Positions 35,162 to 46,059 of a stretch of 64,000 nucleotides of DNA are shown in pieces. A program made the position numbers and the translations under genes. Origin of the DNA: Bimuria novae-zelandiae CBS 107.79. Taxonomy: Eukaryota; Ascomycota; Dothideomycetes; Pleosporales; Didymosphaeriaceae. Below the pieces are notes generated by a model. The model saw nothing but the letters and a program-made list of their open reading frames with translations. It did no database searches and was not told the DNA's origin. Each line of letters opens with the position of its first letter. Position 1 is the stretch's first letter. The DNA is taken from positions 676,393-740,392 of the forward strand of contig ML976663.1 of NCBI GenBank assembly GCA_010015655.1, read 5' to 3'.

Positions 35162-36801
35162 TTAGCTTTCTCCTTAGCGCGCGTATTTCTAGCTACTACA
35201 CGCGTAATACGCTTCTCCTATAGTAGATAAGCTTTAAGCTACCTATTTGCTATCTAGATCTCTCTCTGCTTACTTTTCTAGAGTTGTAGTTGTTGCTTTT
35301 TAGCCTTTTGTTGGCTGAGAGAATCGCGCGCCCTCTGTACGCGGGCAGGTAACTAGAAAATAGATCCTCTATACCACTTATCTAGCTGCTTAAAAGGTAG
35401 AGTCCTGCCCTTTGTTTAACGCCGTTTCTGGTTTGTGAGGGCTTCTTATAGCCCCTGATTCTTATGCTCTAGGAGCTACTTCTATACAGAGATTAAATGT
35501 ATAGTGCGACTTAGCTTCTTGGCCTTATTACCTCCCCTTATATTAACAACAACCTTTAAAAGTTAATTAATTTTGCGCTAATTAGACGCGCTAAGTACTA
35601 AAATAGAGCTTTCGCGCGATCTCTATTCTAGAGACTTATCTTTGTTAAATTAACTAAGGATTAGTGTAAGATCTGGCGGCGAGATACCTATATACTTAAA
35701 AGCTTTAGCAATTAATTATAGCGTAACTAACGTTATCTAGGCCTTCTAGAATAGTGTAAAGAAGTCTCTTTTAGCGATTATTAATAGCCCCTAACTCTTA
35801 TACAGGTATGCGGAGAGCTCGTCGGAGTAGGCAGTAAAAAGAGACTTAAACACACAGACGTCTAGAGGCTATAGCGTATAAGTGGCGTGAGGGGGAAATA
35901 TCGCAAGGAGGATCTTTTTCTAATCATAGTAGTTAATAAAATCTATAGTAACGTGAGATCCATGCCTATTAAGGACTAAGAGTTGCCACTACTATTAAGC
36001 CTTCTCCTTAGTACAGCGATTAAACACCTGTTTTAGCTATTAAAGCCCTATCTCGTTGTTTAACTATCTAAAGGTTAATAAGGTGATAAAGACTCTATAA
36101 GAATTAATGTTAATTTCCTTAACCTAGCTTGATTATAGAGTCTTAGCGTTAGATCGATAGATTAGTGATAGATTAATAGTAGATCTATCGGCGTATATAC
36201 ATGCGATGAGCGAGATCCACTCACGACTACCATCCTGGATAGATTGCCTCACTTGGCGACTCTTATATATAGGCCTGTCGAAGATCCTTTTTGACCTGCC
36301 GGTGATGCCGAGTAGGAAGCCTTTTTCGTCCATATTATAGGTATGCTGAGGCTCTATGCCATACTTTATAATTTTCTTATATAAAAGCTTAAAGTAGAAC
36401 CTATATCTTGCGCCTAAATTAGCGTTATAGCAATTACTATCTAGCCTAGTCGTCCATCGCAAGATTAGGGAGTTAGGGTAGCGCCTAATAAAGCAATTAA
36501 CCTATCATATAGAGATATCCTTTTTAGCAATAATTAATATAAAATTTTAGATTATCTAACGCGTAGGGGGTAGACCTTTCTAAGTAAAACGCTGTATATA
36601 CTATAGGAGCTTAGATTCTTATTATTAGTTAAGATTTTAGCAAGTTTATAGTAGCTATATACGCGCCTGCATGGCGCGTCTATGCCAGCGCGTTAATGTT
36701 AACCGCACAACACTAAATTCTTCTGCAATTTTTCTATATAAGAAAGTTTCTCCAGGTTCTTATAAGTCGATAGCGATGATTGCAGCCTTAATCGGATCCA
36801 T
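35162..36801 (-). pseudogene. Fot-C transposase, main part
   Basis: Minus strand, start at ATG 36,801 (TNMDPIKAAI context, as in Fot-B). The clean piece 36,133-36,462 holds the first catalytic Asp in YNMDEKGFLLGITGRSKRIF; the second Asp region lies near 35,960-35,990 and the third near 35,850-35,880. A Lys/Arg/Gln-rich tail follows. It is the closest relative of the Fot-B transposase in this window. Codons are in register with 29,312-29,546 across the Copia-3 insertion. In-frame stops abolish function. Confidence 0.85.
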
Positions 36802-36847
36802 ATTGGTGGAGATGCGGCGCGTCAAAGTTGAGGTGCTACATCTGTTA

Positions 36848-36891
36848 GGGTGGCGCGTTAGTGTCGCGGCGCACTGACTGTCTCGGCAGGG
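36848..36891. repeat. Right terminal inverted repeat of Fot-C
   Basis: Inverted partner of 29,150-29,193, followed by TA. Confidence 0.93.
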
Positions 36892-36893
36892 TA

Positions 36894-37288
36894 TATGAGC
36901 CGGCAGACTGTTTAGTCTTCTAACTTCAGGTCTCAAACCCATTAACTCCTCTTAGACGAGAACATAACTTGCCACCCGAACTGCGCAGTCAGACTCGCTA
37001 TAAAAAAAAACGAGATAAGTATGGAAGAAAACGATATAAGGGAGCCCGCGGGCATTACGGGTCCGAACTTCCCCCTGACTTGGGCCCCGAGGCCGACACG
37101 CCGGGCAATTTAATACACCGCACCTCACCTCGCTCCATGCGACCGCACTGGCCGCCTACATACCCACAATCACATCGAACGTCGTAATCACCCCGAAATG
37201 AATCAACTCCGGGGCTTCGCAGACCTCGGAGCTTCGCAAAGCCGCAGTCTCCGGCTTGCATAATCCAACCTCTGCTTGATTACTCGCT
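36894..37288. other. GC-balanced patch between two Fot elements
   Basis: About 400 bp with little RIP. It includes the GC-rich phrase GGGGCTTCGCAGACCTCGGA near 37,212 and a run of A near 37,003-37,012. It may include the outer part of the Fot-D leader on its left and host or hAT-like sequence on its right; neither could be shown. No gene is seen. Confidence 0.4.
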
Positions 37289-37290
37289 TA

Positions 37291-37370
37291 AGCTAGCGCA
37301 TGGGGTTCCGAGACACCCGGGGATATGAGACACCGCGCAGAAATCCTCCACCCTTCAAAAAATCGCGATA
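37291..37370. repeat. Left terminal inverted repeat of Fot-E
   Basis: 80 bp, perfect inverted match to 38,993-39,072. Confidence 0.95.
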
Positions 37371-37392
37371 TCTCCACATCCACCCTACCAAA

Positions 37393-38977
37393 ATGGCCAA
37401 CCGTAAGGTAGCAATTTAAGCAGCTATTAGTGATCTTAATGCTGGCATTTTTCCTAGTCAACAAGCTGCTGCAAAGGCATATAACATCCCTATAGCCACG
37501 CTATCTAGGCGCGTACGCGGTTCACAAAACTGGTAAAACAGCTACGTATACTAGCAATAATTAACTCCATAATAAGAAGACTTCTTTATATAATAGATAC
37601 TTAAAGAGGACGTGCGCAGGTTTCCTCCTTCTTACACTTATATATAAGAAATAGCAAATTAAATCCTTAAGATAAATAGTAACTACGCGTTAGTAGGTAA
37701 ATACTAAATATTTTACTTTATTAAACGCAACCCACGCGTTACCTTTATTATAAGTAAGAAGATTAAGGCTACAAGAGCTAAGAGAGTAACTTAGGAGGCA
37801 ATACGCAAATTTCTTAAACTCTATAAGTAGCTCCGCGTTAAGTTAGACATACGCAATAAGGATACGTGGAATATAAATAAGACTAGGAAGGCCCTAGGCG
37901 TATGTACAAACACCAGAGTACTCGCAGGAAGCCAGAAAAAGAAGGCTTACTATCAGTCTCTAGAGAATTGCAAGTAGGCGTCGATAATCGAGTGCGTTTC
38001 TACAACAGGGAGAAAGCTATAGCTAGCTATTATTTTTAAAGGCAAAAACCTGCAGAGCACCTGGTTTCTATTAATAATACTTAACTAGCTATACGTAACT
38101 TTAGAGAATGGCTAGATATCTAATATAATAGGGGCTAAGTGGCTGCAACGCGTATTTCTGCTAGATACTGCGCCCTTAGAGGATTGCTGGCGGATGCTAA
38201 TATTAGATGGCCACGGCAGCCATGTCGACCTGGATTTCCTGTGGATCTGCAAGCAGAATAAAGTCAGGCTTCTGTTTCTCCCTGCGCACTCCTCGCACGT
38301 TCTACAGCCACTAGATCTCTCTGTTTTCTCAGTAGTGAAACGATTCTATCGCCAGTAGATCCACGAGTTATCACACCTAGATGATGCTGCGCCAGTTAAA
38401 AAGGAACGTTTTATTATTGCCTACAACGCTGCTAGAGAGGCTGCGATTACTAAGAGAGTAATCCGCGCTAGATAGGCCGTTACAGGCATCTGCCCGTTAA
38501 ATATTAAGCGGGTAGTTAACTCATCTCAAGTCGCTCGAAGGCCTGTTACCCCCTTACCAGGATCAGGCTTATCTCGCCAAGAGCTCTCTCTACACCCCCC
38601 ATGGCCCTCGGGATCTGTTTATGGCTTAAAGGCAGCTCTACAGCGCTGAGAAATTAAGCCGCAAGGTTCACTAACTATTTAAGAAAGCTAGTAAGGTAAT
38701 TATAATAGCTAATACACGCTTAGCAGCGCTAGAAGCAGAGAATAAAAAATTATAGAGTTAACTTAAGGCCCTTAAGTATTTATAACTACGAAAGAAAGTT
38801 TGCATAGACCTAAATTAACGCTTTGCTAGCATAGATTAAATTATAATAGCAAAGCAGGCATTTGCTCTCCTAGAGCAATAAAACAGTAGTACTTCTGCAG
38901 AAAAGGACGCAGAAAAAGCTGCAGCAGAAATAGCAGCTAAAACTCTGCAATCTATGTGTAGCAAGTGGCAATTGTAA
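37393..38977 (+). pseudogene. Fot-E transposase, RIP stops and one frameshift
   Basis: Starts ATGGCCAACCGTAAGGTAGC at 37,393 with a helix-turn-helix (AYNIPIATLSRRVRG). The first catalytic region reads WNINKTR near 37,868-37,890, where DE would be expected. The second Asp is in LILDGHGSHVDL near 38,196-38,235. The third is in HVLQPLDLSVFS near 38,294-38,330. A leucine-rich coiled-coil tail (LAALEAENKKLQ) follows to TAA 38,975-38,977. The length is 528 codons plus one base, and the tail is in the next frame, so one frameshift lies near 38,580-38,605 in a CT/C run. It is non-functional. Confidence 0.88.
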
Positions 38978-38992
38978 TTACGCTGAATGAAT

Positions 38993-39072
38993 TATCGCGA
39001 TTTTTTGAAGGGTGGAGGATTTCTGCGCGGTGTCTCATATCCCCGGGTGTCTCGGAACCCCATGCGCTAGCT
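38993..39072. repeat. Right terminal inverted repeat of Fot-E
   Basis: 80 bp, perfect inverted match to 37,291-37,370; TA follows. Confidence 0.95.
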
Positions 39073-39387
39073 TATTACTTTCACTGGACGAAATACTTGC
39101 ATAAGCAATCCACTGCACATCCCCATCTATGTACATATACAATCCCCACCCTATTAGATACTAGGTACAGCGCACTCTTCCCATCTATCTACCCCTCACC
39201 TTTACCCCAAAGAAAATGACAGAAAAACAAGATCGAAGAGAAAAAACATGGCGCTGAGCCAGAATAACTGTAGATGCGACGCTTCAGCTCAGAGAGTATC
39301 ATGCAAACGTGCTCGAGTCCTCCCACGACGGTGGGCTGAGGTAAAAGAAAAATGATTATATAAAGAGGGGGAAAGGAGGGAGAGCCT
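39073..39387. other. Short spacer between transposon block and ABC transporter
   Basis: About 315 bp of normal composition; it should hold the 3' untranslated region of the minus-strand transporter. No gene is seen. Confidence 0.5.
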
Positions 39388-42300
39388 CTATGGCTTCTCA
39401 TTCACCGCCTCGCGCGCTGAGGAACTCTGCTCCTCCTCCTCCGAGATAGCCTTATCCTCTGCCGCCGTCGCCGCACGCTCACTCCGCGTCGTCCTCACGC
39501 GCTCGAGCGCCCGCTCCTCCGCCTCCTCCTGCTGCGGCGACAACTCGACCTTCTCCTTGTCTGCCTTCCTGCTCTTCTTGGGCACGCGTGCCAACCAGTA
39601 GAAGAACAGCGCGCCCGCAATATTGAACCCGACATAAACCCAGAGCAGGCCAAAGTTACGCCATGCGTCTTTGTAATCCGCGTGGACGCCCGCCAAAAAG
39701 ACGTTGGTATCACCAATGACGCAGAACTGACAGTCGGTGGTGGCGTCGGGGTTTGCTGAGTACCCGCCGACCGCCTGCTGGTAGGGCGACATGTACTCGC
39801 TGCAAGTGGAGCCATTGGGCGGCTCAAAGTGCAGCAGCTCGTTGTCGCCACAGACGACTTCCGTGTTTGCGACGCCAACGGAAAGCATACCTGAGACCAA
39901 GTATGTGAAAGGCGACACGCGGTACATGAAGATCCAGAAGCCCGGAAGCATCTCAGGAGTGGCGAGGACACCGCAGAAGATGAGGCACATACTGAAACAC
40001 AAGTTGGCAATGTTGCCGCCCGTCTCGGCTGACTCGACGCCCGCAATGACCATGTGTGCGAAGGTTGAGGTGAAGAGCAGGAACATCCACAGGAAGAGGA
40101 ACATCTGGGCGCCTCGGAGCGTGACGGCGTCGGTTGGTGTTGCGTTCCGGTAGAGACCGATCGGGTAGTACCAGCAAAAGTACATGAGGGCCGCCATGAT
40201 GGTGTTCCAGGGGAGCTCGACAATAATATTGGCAATCATGAACGCCTTCCAGCTGTAAGCTTTGCTGGGACGCTCGCGAACCTCGTAAAGAGCGCGCTGC
40301 GTGACGAAATGCGGCATGATCTGCTGGACGAGCTGGCCGAAGATGGTCATGAACATGAAGATACCGAACATTTGGTTCTGGAGTCCTTGCTGCGTATTGG
40401 GTGTGTGGAAAAGCGCGAAACCGATGAAGAGAGCAGACAGTACGCAAAGAGCCGTTTTGGAGTAAATGTACGAGGGGCTGCGCCAGTATTGCTGGAAAAC
40501 ACGGATAGTGACTTCGCGGAACTGCTCCCAGAAGGGGGCGGCGAACTCGCGGTAGGCGGCCTTGTCCTCCCGCTTCTGAGCGGACGCAGTGCGTTGGAGG
40601 GCTTGTTGCTGGCCGCGCTCGTATTTGAGCTCTGCGAGGTGATCTTGAACGGCGGCGTATTCGGGCGAACTGCGCCATGCTTGAGGCCAGTCGATGTCCG
40701 TGTGAGATCCAGGCGCGGCACCAATAACTTCAAGCATCCATTCAGCAGGGTTGGCGTCGGGAGGGCAAGGTGGCCCGCCCTGGCGGACAAAGTAGTCGAT
40801 CAGGATCTTGGAGTTGGCTCCGACCTCGCCGAAATACACCGTCTTGCCACCCTTTTGAAGGAATAGGAGACGATCGAAGCGGGCAAACAACATAGCAGAA
40901 GGTTGGTGAATAGTGCAAAGAATAGCCTGGCCATTCTTCTTGAGCTTGTCCAAGAGGTCCAAAATAGCCCACGAGGTCTGCGAGTCTAATCCAGAGGTAG
41001 GTTCGTCTAGGAAAAGGAGCAGAGCCGGCTTGGCAGCCAATTCAACACCAATGGTAAGTCGTTTGCGCTGTTCGACATTAAGACCTTCACCAGGCACACC
41101 AACGACGGCGTCAGCGTACTCCTCCATTTCCAGCAGCTTGATGACTTCGTTGACGTAGTCGATCTTTTCTTGACGAGGGACGTGGGCAGGCTGGCGTAGA
41201 ACAGCCGAGAAGGTAAGAGCTTCACGGACGGTGGATGTCGACAAATGCAGATCCTGTTGCTGGGCGTAGCCAGTCTTGCGCTGGAAAGAGTCGTCGCGAG
41301 GCTTGCCGTCAACAAGCATCTCTCCAGTGATAATACCCATGGTCGTGCGAGTGGCTAAGCAGTCCAACAACGTAGTTTTGCCAGCACCTGAGACACCCAT
41401 CAGTGCAGTCAGAGTGCCAGGTTTCACCCAGCCATCTACATGATCCAGAATGCGACGCGGTTCACCCTTGATCTTGATGTCATAGCAGACGTTCTGCCAC
41501 TGGAAGATGGCGGTCTGGCGTTCAATCATAGCGAGCTCATCGCCCTGGTTCTGGACGGCGACGTTGCGACCAGGGGGAGCGGCCTCGAGATCGTCGGCGG
41601 ACTTACGCTGCTTGATATTGTTACGGCCACGGCGGAACACTAAAACTTCACCCTTGGACTTCTTTGAGGTAATTACCTCGGTGGCACCCAAGTAGAGCCC
41701 CATAAGGCCAAACAGGAAAGCCCACAGAATTCCCCAGTTCCTCCACTTGTGCTCTGCCTTGTATTCGAATGCTGACCCGATAAAGTCATCACCACGGACA
41801 AAGGGCTGGCCAGGTACGGACCCGACAGTAGAGCATACATGCTGAAGGCCACCGACGTTCTCATAACCGGGTCCTGACGGAACATAGTTGACGCAAGGGA
41901 AGTTGCGGTCGTGGAACTCGTTGATCATGAGGGATTCGAATGCGTACGCGACAGGATTGAGGTACCGAATCCAGACGGACCAACCAAGGACATAGTTTGG
42001 AGGAATGGTGAAACCAGTGAACATGACGAGAGCCAGGATCAAGATAGCCGCGGGCGCCAAAGCTTGCACCAAGGACCTTGAGAGCGATGCGATGGACCGG
42101 AAGAACATGGACATGACCAGCGTAAGGAGGAACGATACGAGCAAGAAGAAGAAGAAATAGCCGGGTTCTCGCCGAAGGTTCGTCATGAAATACAAGACCA
42201 GGTTGAAGCCGATGCAGTTGAGAATCTTGTATGGCATGTCCGTCAACATGGAGGCAAACGCTTCAGCCGAAGGGTGATACAGCGCGTAACGGGAATGTTT

Positions 42301-44151
42301 TTCGACGATTGGTCTCTGGGCGTACAGGGCGAGGATTTCGAGGGCCGAACTGAAGGCGTTCATGAGAATAGCGAAGAAAATAAGAGCTCCGCGAGAAAAG
42401 AAACTGCTCGTGTCCGAAGGGAGGTTGTAGAAGACAGAGGCGACAACCAAGCCCATGATCATGTTCGCAATAAGGGCAGTCAATGTGATGGTGGGATCGG
42501 AAAAGAGTCGTCGGAAGCCGCGCCAGAGGCAGAGATTGATTTGCTGGATGTACGAGAGGGTGTAGGGCGACTTGATGCGCTGGCCCTTGGCTTGCTGTGC
42601 TTTCCTGGACTCCTTGAACTTCTCCAGTTGCGGACCACCGACGGGATACTTCTGCTCGTACTCTTGGATTTGAGCCACGAGAGCGGCGCGCTCCGGAGAG
42701 TCCTTCCATCGCTGGGCGAACTCATCGGGGGTGCGAGGCACGCGGTCTTCAAATCCAGGACGCACAACGCGTTCTAGAGGGCTCGTCATGGAGGTGAGGA
42801 AATCAGCGTCAGTCTGACGATCGGGGCATTCGAAACCCATGTTGATGAAGAACTGCTTAGCGGAGGTCGTGGGACCGAAGTAGATCTGTCTGCCTTCGTA
42901 CAAGACGAGGGCCTTGTCGAAAACGTCATATGCAGCCTGGGGTGCCTGGTAGATGGCAACGCACGCCGTGGCACCGTTGATTTCAGTCTCCATGCGGAGG
43001 GTCTTGCAGAACTCGACGGCGTTGGCACTGTCCAGACCACGGGTACTGTTGTCCCAGCATTGCAGGGGCGCTTTGCTGAGTGAGGCCTCGGCGATACTGA
43101 CACGCTTGCGCTCTCCACCAGACACGCCTCGGATGAAATCGTTTCCAACCTTGGTGTTGATGGTGTGGCTGATGCCGTACATGGCCATGAGGACATCGCG
43201 CATATGCTCGGCGAACTGGTGAACGGTCGCGCCGCCCGGGACGTGCCGCGGGGCACGCGCCCTGGCAGCGAAATACAGGGTCTCGCCAACAGTAAGCATA
43301 GGGAAATGAACATCGACTTCAGCGGTGTAAATGGCTTCTCCACGGAAGTCCTTAGCCATCTGCTCCGCCCCGATACCTGCGTCGCGTTAGCTCAAGCCTC
43401 GCAAATCGAACGCGTCCATCGTACCTTGGTAGTTGATCTTGGAGCGCTCGTCCACGAAGAAGCCGTGCGTCTCTCCCGCAATTGTCTTCAGGAAAGTAGA
43501 GCACCCAGAGCCCGGAGGCCCCAGCACGACCAGCATCTCACCGGCCTCGACCAGACCGTCCAGGTCCCGCAGGATCTCAATCTTGCGGCCCTTGTCGCCC
43601 ATCAGCTTCCGTACGAGGCCTGGTCCTTCCAGCCACACGTTGCCCACGCTCTTCTGGTAGTCGGTATCCGAACCGAACCCAAAAACGTTGAGATCCCGGA
43701 AGGCAACACCAGCGGTACGGGGCGGCGGTGCTTCGGGGTCGTCGAGCTGCGTGTGCAGCATCACCTTGGCCCAGGCGCGCGCATTGAAGTGCGGGCCGTT
43801 GGGGTCGAGTTGAGAGTCCGGCGTAGCGGTGAACGGGTTCTGTTGTATCGTGGACGTGGTGCTTTGTTGGGTGAATCGACGGGCCAATGCATTGACGGCT
43901 GAGTTCCTCCTCTCGGCGCTGTCCGCCTCAGAGTCGGCCGCAGAGTTCTGCGTCGTGTTGAAGTTCGAGTCCTTCACATCGCCAGGGCCTGTGGTTTGGC
44001 GCGACCTGGTTTCCTTTTCCTCGGCGATGGTGGAGTCTGAGCTATCAGTCCCTATACGCGCAGGCTCGCTGGCAGTGGCGCCTTGAGCAGCTACGCCATC
44101 GTGGGCGGCCGTCCGGTCCCCGTTGGTGGTGAAGTTGCCCACCAAACTCAT
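39388..44151 (-). CDS. PDR-type ABC transporter (ABCG full transporter)
   Basis: A plasma-membrane multidrug exporter of the fungal pleiotropic-drug-resistance family, likely pumping hydrophobic toxins and azoles at the cost of ATP. Two exons: 43,425-44,151 and 39,388-43,376, with a 48-nt intron (43,377-43,424) having GTACGA at the 5' end, GCTAAC branch and GCAG end. Spliced length is 1572 codons (1571 aa), typical of the family. Layout is (NBD-TMD)x2. NBD1 has the degenerate Walker [10 protein letters not shown] (211-219) usual in PDR proteins and signature VSGGE (327-331). NBD2 has the canonical GVSGAGKTT (903-911), a signature reading [12 protein letters not shown] (about 1008-1019) and Walker B LLFLDEP (1029-1035). 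Two sets of membrane helices follow the NBDs, with large extracellular loops. Start ATG has GAAG before it. It is the first gene beside the transposon block. Confidence 0.95.
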
Positions 44152-46059
44152 CTTCGCGTCCCCGTTCTTGCCCGCACAATCGGTAGCGAGCTCAATCCCT
44201 TTGCTTGGCAGTATCTTCCCTTCCTAGGTTGCAAGAAGTCGCGTGACACTCTACACGAAGTATTAAAAAAGGATTATATGGGAGGGGTAAATAAAGAGAG
44301 GAAGTGCGGGATACGAGAAAGCCTAGCCATGGGAGGCGGCGACATTGATAAAAGAGCGATCAGATGTCTCACCCGGCTAGTTTGTGTCGGTATGAACCTC
44401 GAGCGTTCCGGGGCCAACGCTGCCTTGGCAAAGGGCAGCCAGGACCTTCCACCATCGCTTGCGTTTCTTATACGGCGGATACGCCTAGCTCCACATCCCG
44501 TGCCCAATCAGCGCGCCACTCCGCTGCTGGCTCAAAGAAGCCAAGGACGAAGGTCGGCGGACGAGCAAACAGCGATCCACAGCAGCGGTGTTAATCCGAG
44601 AGCCTGTCTTCGGGCGCCGTGCGTGCGATGGCATTACCCACCTGGACAGCGTCATGAACGCCGCGCTCGAGGAGGCTCGCAGGCATCCACGGCAATCTTG
44701 CCATCTTGACACAGAAGGTGGTATAATGTGGGTCGACTTCGCAGTTTATGGCCGTATCGCATTTAGCTGCCGTATGCGAATCCGATAGTCGGCCGCCTGT
44801 GTGAGATTTCGCAAGCAGTATTTCGTGCGACGCGCCCGCACACCACACAAGAAAGCGATGACATGATCATACCGTATGTATGTACTCAGCTCACGGCATT
44901 TACCTGATTGACCAAATGTCATCTGCCCTGTACCGCAGTATCTAGCAAAAACTCTCCATCTATCCATTCATCCATACAGTATGTATCCTCGCGGGATATA
45001 CATGTCGCCGACTCGCCAACATGTATCCACGGACGAACCCGCCCCTCCCCGTAGCTCCGTTCCCCAGGCCCTCGCGTGCGAAAATGGTCCGTTCTGACGC
45101 CACCCCTGCTTGCCAGTGGACCCTCGAAATCCACTCACTTTTCCCACCATGCAGTGTGGTGGGCCCCAGTCAACGCTAGCGCTCCTTGGGTCTGGTTCGG
45201 AAATGCCGTGCATCCGTTTCCGAGGCGTGTGACGGCTGCCACGTGCGCGCTATCAGCCTCACCGGGACGCACAGAAAAGGGCTCCGGGCCCCTATGCGGG
45301 TTGGGATTTTGAGGCAATTTTGCTGCCTGCCTACGGGTTTAGGCCTTCTGCAGAGCTCCGGCGGTGTTTGTTCATCCTGTTTGTTGTTTGGTATGGCTTT
45401 CATTCCAAAGTGGATGTCGGTGTTGTCGGTGATCCGTGGTGTCATTTGATGATTTCTGGGAGATGACAGCCGCAGCACTTCTGGAACTGCTTGCGATCAC
45501 AGCTGACACTCTTGATGGCATGGGTGGACATGCACCATTTTTTATAGGTGAATATAATCTTCATTCAATGTCGTAAAGTATTCATTTCCATCAAATTCGA
45601 GCGATGCGTACGCTCCATGCCGCTAAAGTCTAACATCACGCCCTTCTCCACAACAAAACCCCCCAAACGCCACAAAAAAAATATACTACATCAATCAGAA
45701 TGTGACCTCGAAGTTTCATCTTAAAACGGCGTGACAGAAGGCGATCGACACCGGTCAGGAAGCACGATGCTGCGACAGTAAGCAGAGATTACGCCCATCT
45801 GATGAGATTACCCCAATTTGATATCAGCTGATGCAAGCTCGACGATCCTGGAACAAACGTGCCCACTGATTACAGTTGTTGTCAATCTACAGGCGGTACT
45901 GGACGCGCGTATTCTCCATATTGGTCCAATCCATTCTGCTGAGGAAACACTTGGGGCTCCACAGAACTCTCCACGTTGCAGTCGGCCATTTAGCTACCGA
46001 CTTCCGCTCCAAACTGCGCCGGCATCCGGGTCAGCAAGCGTAAACTATCTGTTCGCCCC
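44152..46059. other. Intergenic region: ABC transporter promoter and F-box gene 3' region
   Basis: 1.9 kb between two minus-strand genes. It has normal base composition and no credible gene; the short frames on both strands lack any recognisable domain. It should hold the transporter promoter (near 44,152-45,200) and the 3' untranslated region of the F-box gene (near 46,059). Confidence 0.5.
45026..45033. promoter_or_regulatory. Sequence matching a yeast PDRE (TCCACGGA)
   Basis: About 875 bp upstream of the transporter start is TCCACGGA, one of the forms of the Pdr1/Pdr3 response element of Saccharomyces. An 8-mer can arise by chance and filamentous fungi may not use the same factor, so this is only a pointer. 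Confidence 0.2.

Larger units (their letters stand above)
29150..36891 (-). mobile_element. Fot-C, Tc1/mariner-Fot DNA transposon, split by Copia-3
   Basis: Inverted repeats of 44 bp (29,150-29,193 and 36,848-36,891, starting CCCTGCCGAGACAG, one mismatch) are flanked by TA at 29,148-29,149 and 36,892-36,893. The transposase is on the minus strand. Removing Copia-3 and one target copy leaves 2127 bp. It inserted into the leader of Fot-D. Confidence 0.93.
37291..39072 (+). mobile_element. Fot-E, Fot5/pogo-like DNA transposon with perfect 80-bp inverted repeats
   Basis: A 1782-bp element. The inverted repeats 37,291-37,370 and 38,993-39,072 are identical over 80 bp (outer end AGCTAGCGCATGGGGTTCCG) and TA lies outside at 37,289-37,290 and 39,073-39,074. 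One transposase gene is on the plus strand. It is the last transposon before the gene-rich region. Confidence 0.95.

Noticed and set aside
37055..37261. Overlapping open frames in the GC patch between Fot-C and Fot-E
   Set aside because: Short, both strands open because of high GC, no domain.
44083..44709. 208-codon plus-strand frame upstream of the ABC transporter
   Set aside because: It overlaps the transporter start on the opposite strand and has no domain; a shadow of the coding strand plus GC-rich promoter.
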